Below, piece after piece: positions 34,530-41,671 of a stretch of 64,000 nt of DNA (position 1 is its first letter; every line of letters starts with the position of its first letter). The notes under the pieces are model-generated. The model saw nothing but the letters and a program-made list of their open reading frames with translations. It did not search any database and was not told the origin of the DNA. The position numbers and the translations under genes were made by a program. The DNA comes from JABDBE01 sp049585795 (GTDB lineage: Bacteria > Acidobacteriota > Terriglobia > Terriglobales > Acidobacteriaceae): NCBI GenBank assembly GCA_049585795.1, contig JBAVAQ010000024.1, positions 1 through 64,000 of the forward strand. Direction: 5' to 3'.

Positions 34530-34801
34530 GAGTAAGCCGCGACAAAGTGAATAAAGTCGCGCACGTAGTCACCGACGCGCTAGCCGGAATGGACGACGTA
34601 GATTTTATCGAGGATCGGAACACGATCCGGCTGGAAGTGCGCAAAATTCTCGAAGAGGTTCTAAACCAGGAGGAGAAGATCGATCAGGCCGCCCGCCACA
34701 AGATCGAGAATCAGAAGCGAACCATCCTTGAGGGCAGCCAGGAATGGGACATTCTTTATCGCAAGTATTACAACGAAGAAGTCAAGAAGTTCGGAATGTA
34801 G
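34526..34801 (+). CDS. DUF507 family protein (second of a pair)
   Basis: The GTG start at 34526 overlaps the TGA of the preceding gene. 91 residues beginning MRVSRDKVNKVAHVVTDAL, then NTIRLEVRKILEEVLNQEEK and ending YRKYYNEEVKKFG, the full DUF507 pattern. Similar in size and helix layout to its neighbour, so a tandem duplication or an obligate pair. Cytoplasmic; function unknown. Confidence 0.85.
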   Translation: MRVSRDKVNKVAHVVTDALAGMDDVDFIEDRNTIRLEVRKILEEVLNQEEKIDQAARHKIENQKRTILEGSQEWDILYRKYYNEEVKKFGM

Positions 34802-34812
34802 GGATACCGCTC

Positions 34813-34914
34813 TCAGCGGGTCGCGAATTTCCACACTGCCACAACCACAAAAATAACTATCCCCAGCGCATATCCCCAGATTCGTGTTCGGTTGGCTTTT
34901 TCCTGTTCAATCAT
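34813..34914 (-). CDS. Small single-pass membrane peptide, 33 aa
   Basis: Translated by hand. ATG at 34914 (minus strand), TGA at 34813-34815. It begins MIEQEKANRTRIWGYALG, then a Val/Ile-rich hydrophobic helix, and ends WKFATR. Charged ends around one membrane helix and GAGG about ten bases before the start suggest a real small protein. It is convergent with the DUF507 pair. No family was recognised. It differs in sequence from peptides A and B near 5.6 and 9.3 kb and lacks their hairpin. Confidence 0.5.
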   Translation of the reverse strand: MIEQEKANRTRIWGYALGIVIFVVVAVWKFATR

Positions 34915-35266
34915 CACGAAGCACCTCGCGATACTCCCTCACTATGCCACGAACCCGCAACGAAAGCGAGGCTTTAGTCCCAGCTTCGATCGGCTTCATT
35001 CCGAAGCCCCGCGCTTTCTCAAGCGGGGCGGGGAATCTCGCGCGCCGACCATTTTCTCGCCGATCTGTGATCCATCTTCTACAAAAAAAGACAGATTTTG
35101 ACACTTGATAGGGGTAAGATTGTCACGGTTCCCGGTGATATGGATCACGGCGGAAACCGTACCCCAGGGCCTTAAATAGAGCGTTGGCCAAGTTTTATGA
35201 GTGTGCCACATCCAAACCAGCAAATCGTAAATTCTAAAAGCAGTTCCTACATTGGAGGCAAATCCC

Positions 35267-36661
35267 ATGAGCGTAATGACCCCGCCCGGAATTAAAACTC
35301 CGGGCAACTACATTGAAGACGTAATGACAACCGTGAAAGCCAAGAACCCCGCGGAACCTGAGTTCCACCAGGCGGTTCAGGAAGTGTTCGATTCTCTAAA
35401 ACTGGTGCTGCAGAAGCACCCGGAATATAGATCGTCGAAGATTCTTGAGCGCATCACTGAGCCAGAGCGCGTAATCATGTTCCGCGTGCCCTGGTTTGAC
35501 GATCGCGGCGAAATTCAAGTAAACCGCGGTTTCCGCATCGAGATGAACAGCGCCATCGGCCCTTACAAGGGTGGGCTACGGTTTCATCCCTCGGTCAACC
35601 TCGGCATTTTGAAGTTTCTGGCCTTTGAGCAGGTGTTCAAGAACTCGCTGACCACGCTGCCCATGGGCGGCGGCAAAGGCGGATCGGATTTCGATCCCAA
35701 AGGCAAGAGCGACAACGAAGTCATGCGCTTCTGCCAGAGCTTCATGACCGAACTGGCGCGGCACATTGGTCCGGACACCGACGTTCCGGCAGGCGACATC
35801 GGCGTTGGCGGACGGGAAATCGGCTTCCTGTTCGGCCAATACAAGCGTCTGCGCAACGAGTTTACCGGCGTGCTGACTGGCAAAGGCCTGAACTGGGGCG
35901 GTTCGCTGATTCGTCCCGAAGCGACTGGCTACGGCTGCGTATATTTCGCCGCCGAAATGTTGAAGTCGCGTAAAGACTCGCTCGAAGGCAAACTCTGCCT
36001 GGTTTCGGGCAGCGGCAATGTTTCCCAATACACGGTCGAGAAGCTGCTTGATCTGGGAGCGAAGCCGCTTACGTTCTCCGATTCCGACGGCGTCATTTAC
36101 GATCCCGATGGAATCGATCGCGAGAAGCTGGCTTGGGTGATGGAACTGAAGAACGTCCGCCGCGGACGCATCCGCGAATACGGCGAGAAGTTCAAGAAGG
36201 CGATCTTCATGCCCACCGACATCAAGCTGGAGCACAGTCCGCTGTGGAACATCAAGGCGGACTGCGCTTTCCCAAGTGCCACGCAGAATGAGATCAAGGC
36301 GAAAGATGCCGCGAACCTCATCAAGAATGGCGTCAAGCTGGTGGCCGAGGGCGCGAACATGCCCAGCACCCTGGAAGCGACCAGGATGTTCCTGGAAGCC
36401 GGGATTCTCTACGGCCCGGCGAAGGCTGCGAACGCCGGCGGCGTAGCAACCTCCGGCCTCGAGATGGCCCAGAACAGCGCACGGCTGAGCTGGACTCGCG
36501 AGGAAGTGGACGATCGGCTGCACAAAATCATGATCGCCATTCACAAGAACTGCTTCGAGACGGCGGAGAAATACGGCACCCCGGGCAATCTGGTGAACGG
36601 CGCCAACATCGGCGGATTCCTGAAGGTCGCCAATGCCATGCTGGATCAGGGCTTGGTGTAG
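35267..36661 (+). CDS. gdhA: NADP-type glutamate dehydrogenase
   Basis: ATG 35267 with GGAGG eight bases upstream. 464 residues, the length of the hexameric 50-kDa class. Substrate-binding and catalytic residues sit in NSAIGPYKGGLRFHPSVN and LPMGGGKGGSDFDPKG (catalytic Lys). The P-A-G-D-I-G-V-G-G-R-E-I-G segment follows. The Rossmann fold starts at CLVSGSGNVSQYTVEKL. It converts 2-oxoglutarate and ammonium to glutamate; the class usually uses NADPH, which I infer rather than see. Single gene with its own terminator at 36694. Confidence 0.95.
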   Translation: MSVMTPPGIKTPGNYIEDVMTTVKAKNPAEPEFHQAVQEVFDSLKLVLQKHPEYRSSKILERITEPERVIMFRVPWFDDRGEIQVNRGFRIEMNSAIGPYKGGLRFHPSVNLGILKFLAFEQVFKNSLTTLPMGGGKGGSDFDPKGKSDNEVMRFCQSFMTELARHIGPDTDVPAGDIGVGGREIGFLFGQYKRLRNEFTGVLTGKGLNWGGSLIRPEATGYGCVYFAAEMLKSRKDSLEGKLCLVSGSGNVSQYTVEKLLDLGAKPLTFSDSDGVIYDPDGIDREKLAWVMELKNVRRGRIREYGEKFKKAIFMPTDIKLEHSPLWNIKADCAFPSATQNEIKAKDAANLIKNGVKLVAEGANMPSTLEATRMFLEAGILYGPAKAANAGGVATSGLEMAQNSARLSWTREEVDDRLHKIMIAIHKNCFETAEKYGTPGNLVNGANIGGFLKVANAMLDQGLV

Positions 36662-36693
36662 CGGTTGCGTGACTAGTCTCGCGTGGCTATGAT

Positions 36694-36728
36694 GCGGGGT
36701 GGAAGAAGTTCCACCCCGCTTTGTTTTT
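36694..36728 (+). terminator. Intrinsic terminator of gdhA
   Basis: An 11-bp stem (GCGGGGTGGAA at 36694-36704 with TTCCACCCCGC at 36709-36719) followed by TTTGTTTTT. It ends five bases before the next gene's ATG, so downstream transcription either reads through or starts inside the hairpin region. Confidence 0.85.
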
Positions 36729-36732
36729 AAAG

Positions 36733-37461
36733 ATGCCAGGCTCAAAACGAGTTTTTCTTTCTGCTGATTGGCGGGACTTGGTCATGTTGAACTATGAGGT
36801 TGAACCCAATCTCTTGAGTGGATATGTTCCGCCAGGTACAGCGCTGGACTCATTCAAGGGGCGAACCTACCTCAGCCTTGTCGGATTTCGGTTCTGCCGC
36901 ACAAAGCTGCTTGGCCGTCTCCCTGTTCCATTTCACGCGAATTTCGATGAGGTAAATCTCCGCTTCTACGTGCGTCGCAAAGAAGGCAGCGAAGATCGCA
37001 GAGGAGTTGTTTTCATCGCTGAGGTGGTGCCCAGATACGCAATTGCGACGACAGCTCGTCTGGCATACGGCGAGAATTATAAGCACCTTCCGATGAGGCA
37101 CTACATCGAAACACACGAACTGAGTAAGACCCTCGAGTATGAATGGCAAGTCGGCGGCAAGTGGTGCACGCTGTCCGCTCAGACCGTGGGCCCTCCGACA
37201 CAGCCTCAAGAACGGAGTTTGGAACAGTTCATTACCGAGCATTTTTGGGGTTATTCGACGCAACGAGCCGGCGGTTGTATCGAGTACCACGTTTCGCATG
37301 CCCCGTGGCAAGTATGGACATCCCCTCAAGCTGGATTTGAAGGAAAAACCAGCGCTCTATACGGCGACGAATTCGCAACAGTTCTTCAACGCCGCCCTGA
37401 CTGCGCATTTGTGGCAGATGGCTCGCCCGTGATTGTTTTCAAAGGCAACCGGGTTCAATGA
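36733..37461 (+). CDS. DUF2071 (YqjF-like) family protein
   Basis: ATG 36733 (MPGSKRVFLSADWRDLVML). 242 residues. Typical DUF2071 segments: VFLSADWRDLVMLNYEVEP, LLSGYVPPGTALDSF, TYLSLVGFRF, FDEVNLRFYVRR and the later GCIEYHVSHAPWQVW. Members are small cytoplasmic proteins of unknown biochemical function with an acetoacetate-decarboxylase-like fold. It overlaps the following DUF393 gene by four bases (ATGA), so the two are co-translated. Confidence 0.88.
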   Translation: MPGSKRVFLSADWRDLVMLNYEVEPNLLSGYVPPGTALDSFKGRTYLSLVGFRFCRTKLLGRLPVPFHANFDEVNLRFYVRRKEGSEDRRGVVFIAEVVPRYAIATTARLAYGENYKHLPMRHYIETHELSKTLEYEWQVGGKWCTLSAQTVGPPTQPQERSLEQFITEHFWGYSTQRAGGCIEYHVSHAPWQVWTSPQAGFEGKTSALYGDEFATVLQRRPDCAFVADGSPVIVFKGNRVQ

Positions 37462-37889
37462 CAACCTCAAATGAATCGGAATCTAGTGTCCCTCGTGAAG
37501 GGTGGGTACTCTACGATGGCGGATGCGGGTTTTGCTTTCGATGGGTTCACTTCTGGAAGAAAGTAATTGAAAGTCGTGGATTTGCGCTCAAAGACCTGCA
37601 ATCTGCTTATGCCGAGGGTAGCTTACAAATTCCGCAGGAAAATCTACTGGACGACATACAAGTATTAACGCGCGCTGGACAATTAGAATCGGGTGCCGAT
37701 GCATACCTTTATGTAACCCGGCGAATCTGGTGGGCATGGCCTTTTTATGGAATCTTCCGCTTGCCAGGTTTCAATTGGATACTTTGGCGAGGCTATCGTT
37801 GGTTCAATCGAAATCGATACCGAATATCTCGCCGCTGTCCGACACCTCAACAAGGCAGCGCCGCCCACAGTCTGAAAGACGATAGTTGA
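37458..37889 (+). CDS. DUF393 (DCC-type thiol-disulfide) protein
   Basis: The ATG at 37458 overlaps the stop of the DUF2071 gene. 143 residues. The signature YDGGCGFCFRWVHFWK (D-G-x-C-x-x-C) near residue 19 defines the family. A hydrophobic stretch WWAWPFYGIFRLPGFNWILW at about 90-110 may be membrane-associated, and a basic tail follows. Members are predicted thiol-disulfide oxidoreductases with a thioredoxin-like fold, often found beside DUF2071 genes. Partner unknown. Confidence 0.9.
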   Translation: MTTSNESESSVPREGWVLYDGGCGFCFRWVHFWKKVIESRGFALKDLQSAYAEGSLQIPQENLLDDIQVLTRAGQLESGADAYLYVTRRIWWAWPFYGIFRLPGFNWILWRGYRWFNRNRYRISRRCPTPQQGSAAHSLKDDS

Positions 37890-37908
37890 AACAGCCAATC
37901 GCATTGGA

Positions 37909-40900
37909 ATGACTGTAACTCACCAACCCGACCCCATCGTCGACCCCGAGCGCCTCTTCGAGGGCTTCGAGAACCTGATGCCCTTTCGGGTGCAGGATAT
38001 TCTGCTGGTCTCCAGCCTTTACGATTCTTTCATTCTGCGCGAGGACGGGCGGCTGAATGAGTTGCTGATCGGGCAATCGCTCGAACTGAATCTTTCGCAG
38101 GTTCCCGGGATCACTCACGTTTCCCGGGGCGCGGAAGCGCTCGCTCTCGCGCGATCGCAGCCGCGTTTCAACCTGATCGTCACTAACCTCGAAGTGGAAG
38201 ACATGGATGCGGCGCAACTCGCCCGCGAAGTCAAAGCCGCAGGGCTCGATGTGCCCGTGGTTGTGCTGGCCTACGACTATCGCGAGATTAAGAAGTTTAT
38301 CGCGCGCAATCCGGTCACGGAGATTGAAAGAGTTTTTCTGTGGCAAGGAAACGCGCGCATCTTGATTTCGATAGTCAAGTACATTGAAGACAAGCGCAAT
38401 GTTCTTCACGATACGCAAGCGATCGGTGTGCCGGTCATTCTGGTGGTCGAAGACAATATTCGCTATTACTCATCGTTTCTGCCCACGATCTATACCGAGC
38501 TGATCACGCAGTCGCGCCGCCTGCTGAGCGAAGGATTGAACGTCGCGCACAAACTGGTGCGGATGCGGGCACGGCCCAAGATTTTGCTGGCGTCGAATTA
38601 CGAAGACGCGGCACGGCAAGTGACGCAGTATCGCGAGTTTCTGTTGGGCGTGGTGTCGGATGTGGAGTTTCCGCGTGCCGGGGCGTTGAACGTGGATGCG
38701 GGATTCGACCTGGCTCGCATGGTTCGTGAAGAAGTGGCAGACGTGCCCATCGTCCTGCAAACCAGCCGCACGGAATTCAGAGCACGGGCGCACGCGCAGG
38801 GATATTCGTTTCTGCGCAAGCGCTCGCCTACGCTGTTGCGGGATCTGCGGCGTTTTCTTACGGAGCAGTTCGGCTTCGGAGACTTCGCGTTTCGTCTGCC
38901 TGACGGCAGCGAGGTGGCGCGGGCAAGCGATTTGAACGAACTCGAGGCACGGCTTCACGAAGTGCCGGCGGAGAGCCTCGCCTATCACAGCGAGAGAAAC
39001 CATTTCTCGCGCTGGCTGCGGGCGAGGACGGAGTTTGCGCTGGCGCAGAAGCTCAGGCCGCGCAAAGTTTCCGATTTCGCCACGCTGGAAGACTTGCGGC
39101 GCGATGTGATCGATTCCATTGCTGAATATCGCAGCGAACAAAGCCAGGTTCTGATCGGCGATTTCAACGCCTCGACTTTCAAATCGACCGAAGGCTTCTT
39201 TCTGCGGATTGGCGGCGGATCGCTCGGCGGCAAAGCGCGTGGCTTGGCTTTCATCCGCCACCTGCTGCACAAATATCAGACCGCTCGCCGCTTCGCCGAT
39301 GTGCGCATTGCCGTGCCGCCAAGCGTAGTGCTGGCGACGGATATGTTTGACCGCTTCCTCAGCGAGAACAATCTGCTCGACTTCGCCATCAATAGCACGG
39401 ATGACGCCGAGATTTTGCAGCGCTTTCTGGAAGCAGCTCTGCCGGCCTCGCTGCGCGACGATCTGCTGGCGTTTCTTGCCGAGGTCCATTACCCGTTGGC
39501 AGTGCGTTCTTCCAGCTTGCTCGAGGATTCGCAATACCAGCCTTTTACTGGCGTGTACGAAACTTTTATGCTGGCCAACCAACATCCTGATTTGTCGGTG
39601 CGTCTGGAGCAACTGATGGAGGCGATCAAGCGCGTGTATGCGTCAACCTTCAGCCAGCATGCCAAGGGATATGTGCGGGCCACGCCCTATCGCTTGGAAG
39701 AAGAAAAGATGGCGGTGATCGCACAGAAGGTCGTGGGCACGATTCACGGTTCGCATGACGGGCAGCGGTTCTATCCCGATTTTTCCGGAGTGGTGCGTTC
39801 GCACAATTTCTATCCCGTGCCGCCGATGAGTTTTGAAGACGGAATCGCCGCAGTCGCATTGGGCCTGGGACGGGCGGTGGTGGATGGGGGAAAATGTCTG
39901 ACGTTTTGTCCACGTTATCCGCGAAACCTTGTGCAGTTTTCGTCGGTGGAAGATATTTTGGCGAACTCGCAACGGGAGTTCTGGGCGCTAGAGATTGATC
40001 ACTTCGAGCGCCACGACGATTTCGCGGCCGATCCGCTGCTGGAATTGAAGGAAGCCCGCTTCGGGCTGGACGTGGCCGAAGCCGACGGAACCTTGAACAA
40101 CCTGGGATCGACTTATTCGGTCGACAACCATGTGATCTATGACGGGCTGAGCCGGCCAGGCACACGCGTGGTGAGCTTCGCTCCGATTCTCAAGCACGGA
40201 GTGTTTCCGCTGGCTTCGATTCTCGAAAGGCTCACGAGAATTGGTGAAGACGCATTCGGCCGGCCTGTAGAAGTGGAATTCGCGGTGCGCCTGCCGCAGA
40301 CGCCACAAGAGGCGGCCGAGTTTGGATTTCTTCAGATTCGCCCGCTAGTGCTTTCGCGCGAAGGGGAAGAATTACGGATGGAAGATGTGCATCCCGAGCG
40401 CCTGGTTTGCCAAAGCTCCATGGTGTTGGGGAACGGCCGCATCGGCGATCTGCGGGATGTGGTGGTCGTCGACTTTCATCGCTTCGAGAGGGCGCGAAGT
40501 CAGGAAGTCGCCGAAGGGGTGGCCGACATTAATGCAAAGCTAAGCGAAAATGGGACCCCATATCTGCTGATCGGTGTGGGACGCTGGGGATCGAACGATC
40601 CCTGGCTCGGAATCCCCGTAGAGTGGGACGAGATTTCAGGTGCACGCGTGATCGTCGAGGCGGGCTTCCGCGATTTTCGCGTGACCCCGTCGCAAGGCAG
40701 CCATTTCTTTCAGAATCTCACCGCATTTCAGGTGGGATATTTCACCGTCAATCCGGACGCAGGCGAGGGGTTTGTAGATTGGGAGTGGCTGGGTGCCCAG
40801 ACGGCAGTCGAGGAGCAGGGGTGTGTACGGCATCTGCGTTTTGATGCGCCCCTCGTCGTGGTAATGAATGGGCGCACCAGTCGGGGGATGGTCTTCAAAC

Positions 40901-40914
40901 CTGAAGGAGCATAG
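37909..40914 (+). CDS. Two receiver domains plus PEP/pyruvate-binding (PPDK_N-like) protein
   Basis: 1001 residues. Domain 1 (about 25-160) is receiver-like but the phospho-acceptor position reads NLIVTNLEVEDM, Asn for Asp. Domain 2 (about 178-325) keeps the acidic pair VVEDN, an acceptor Asp in VVSDVEFP and a later Lys. Residues about 430-860 form a PEP/pyruvate-binding ATP-grasp unit (GGGSLGGKARGLAF, PLAVRSSSLLEDS, FTGVYETF, LGLGRAVVDGG, FLQIRPLV). The phosphohistidine swivel and TIM barrel of PEP synthase are absent. A conserved C-terminal part follows (GRWGSNDPWLGIP). Possibly a phosphotransfer or energy-sensing regulator; the reaction is unknown. Probably co-transcribed with the two genes upstream. 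Confidence 0.82.
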   Translation: MTVTHQPDPIVDPERLFEGFENLMPFRVQDILLVSSLYDSFILREDGRLNELLIGQSLELNLSQVPGITHVSRGAEALALARSQPRFNLIVTNLEVEDMDAAQLAREVKAAGLDVPVVVLAYDYREIKKFIARNPVTEIERVFLWQGNARILISIVKYIEDKRNVLHDTQAIGVPVILVVEDNIRYYSSFLPTIYTELITQSRRLLSEGLNVAHKLVRMRARPKILLASNYEDAARQVTQYREFLLGVVSDVEFPRAGALNVDAGFDLARMVREEVADVPIVLQTSRTEFRARAHAQGYSFLRKRSPTLLRDLRRFLTEQFGFGDFAFRLPDGSEVARASDLNELEARLHEVPAESLAYHSERNHFSRWLRARTEFALAQKLRPRKVSDFATLEDLRRDVIDSIAEYRSEQSQVLIGDFNASTFKSTEGFFLRIGGGSLGGKARGLAFIRHLLHKYQTARRFADVRIAVPPSVVLATDMFDRFLSENNLLDFAINSTDDAEILQRFLEAALPASLRDDLLAFLAEVHYPLAVRSSSLLEDSQYQPFTGVYETFMLANQHPDLSVRLEQLMEAIKRVYASTFSQHAKGYVRATPYRLEEEKMAVIAQKVVGTIHGSHDGQRFYPDFSGVVRSHNFYPVPPMSFEDGIAAVALGLGRAVVDGGKCLTFCPRYPRNLVQFSSVEDILANSQREFWALEIDHFERHDDFAADPLLELKEARFGLDVAEADGTLNNLGSTYSVDNHVIYDGLSRPGTRVVSFAPILKHGVFPLASILERLTRIGEDAFGRPVEVEFAVRLPQTPQEAAEFGFLQIRPLVLSREGEELRMEDVHPERLVCQSSMVLGNGRIGDLRDVVVVDFHRFERARSQEVAEGVADINAKLSENGTPYLLIGVGRWGSNDPWLGIPVEWDEISGARVIVEAGFRDFRVTPSQGSHFFQNLTAFQVGYFTVNPDAGEGFVDWEWLGAQTAVEEQGCVRHLRFDAPLVVVMNGRTSRGMVFKPEGA

Positions 40915-40938
40915 CGAAGACGACATCCTCCCTTCGCG

Positions 40939-41001
40939 AACCTTTGTGTCCTTTGTGGTTCTGGCATCTGAACCTCGTTAACCAACAAAGGACACAAAGT
41001 T
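40939..41001. repeat. Inverted repeat, ACAAAGGACACAAAG family
   Basis: AACCTTTGTGTCCTTTGTGG (from 40939) and AACCAACAAAGGACACAAAG (from 40980) pair over about 20 bases around an 18-base loop. The motif is shared with the repeat between lptB and rpoN, and a diverged version lies at 60376-60451. Confidence 0.7.
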
Positions 41002-41017
41002 ACACGAAGGTTTAAGC

Positions 41018-41046
41018 TTGACACTTCGTCTTTTGTTCGCTATGCT
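41018..41046 (+). promoter_or_regulatory. Sigma-70-type promoter of the DinB-like gene
   Basis: TTGACA (41018-41023), 17-base spacer, TATGCT (41041-41046). The start codon of the DinB-like gene is 45 bases downstream. It abuts the 40939-41001 repeat. Confidence 0.65.
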
Positions 41047-41090
41047 GCGATCCGCTGTTCAAGCCTGGCAAATCTTAAATGGAGGAATGC

Positions 41091-41600
41091 ATGTCACTCA
41101 GTCAATCTCTTTTACCCGAGTTCGATCAGGAAATGGCCAGCACTCGCAAGACTCTCGAACGAGTGCCTGACGAAAAGTTTTCCTGGAAGCCGCATGAGAA
41201 ATCTGGTGCCATGGGGTGGCTGGCCGGCCATTTGGCCAACATTCCGGAGTGGGCGGTCGAGACCATAACGAAAGATGGCTTCGACATGAACCCTGGAGGC
41301 AAGGGATTTCAGCCGCCGCCGGTGCCCAAGACGCGCAAAGAACTGTTGGAATTGTTTGACAAGAATGTGGCAGCGGCGCGTGCAGTTTTGGCGAAAGCCA
41401 GCGATGCCGACCTGGGCAAAACCTGGTCGTTTCTCAACAACGGCGTACCCGTCTTTTCCATGCCGCGAATCGCCTGTCTGCGAACCTGGGTAATGAATCA
41501 CACCATTCATCATCGGGCGCAACTGGGCGTCTACTTGCGATTAAACAACATCGCGGTGCCGGCGATTTATGGGCCGTCGGCTGATGAGTCCGGAATGTAG
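41091..41600 (+). CDS. DinB-like four-helix metalloprotein (1)
   Basis: ATG 41091 follows GGAGGAATGC; the ATG at 41079 lies before the ribosome binding site. 169 residues. The DinB-like metal triad is visible: His in GWLAGHLANIPEW and the His pair in MNHTIHHRAQLGVYLR. The family includes thiol-dependent transferases (mycothiol- or bacillithiol-type) and many proteins of unknown role. The gene has its own promoter at 41018. A second DinB-like gene lies at 55966-56511; the two share the C-terminal pattern NNIAVPAIYG / MGAKCPAIYG. Confidence 0.88.
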   Translation: MSLSQSLLPEFDQEMASTRKTLERVPDEKFSWKPHEKSGAMGWLAGHLANIPEWAVETITKDGFDMNPGGKGFQPPPVPKTRKELLELFDKNVAAARAVLAKASDADLGKTWSFLNNGVPVFSMPRIACLRTWVMNHTIHHRAQLGVYLRLNNIAVPAIYGPSADESGM

Positions 41601-41671
41601 GAGAACGTTGCAGCGGGTTTCGTTTACAATCAGCAGCCGGGCCTATACTAAAACGTTTTAAGGAGCTGGTC

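Noticed and set aside
35576..36745. 389-codon minus-strand frame opposite gdhA
   Set aside because: It is the antisense shadow of a clear glutamate dehydrogenase in a GC-rich genome. It has no protein-like motifs and no ribosome binding site.
38470..39612. 380-codon minus-strand frame opposite the receiver/PEP-binding gene
   Set aside because: Antisense shadow of a well-supported coding sequence.
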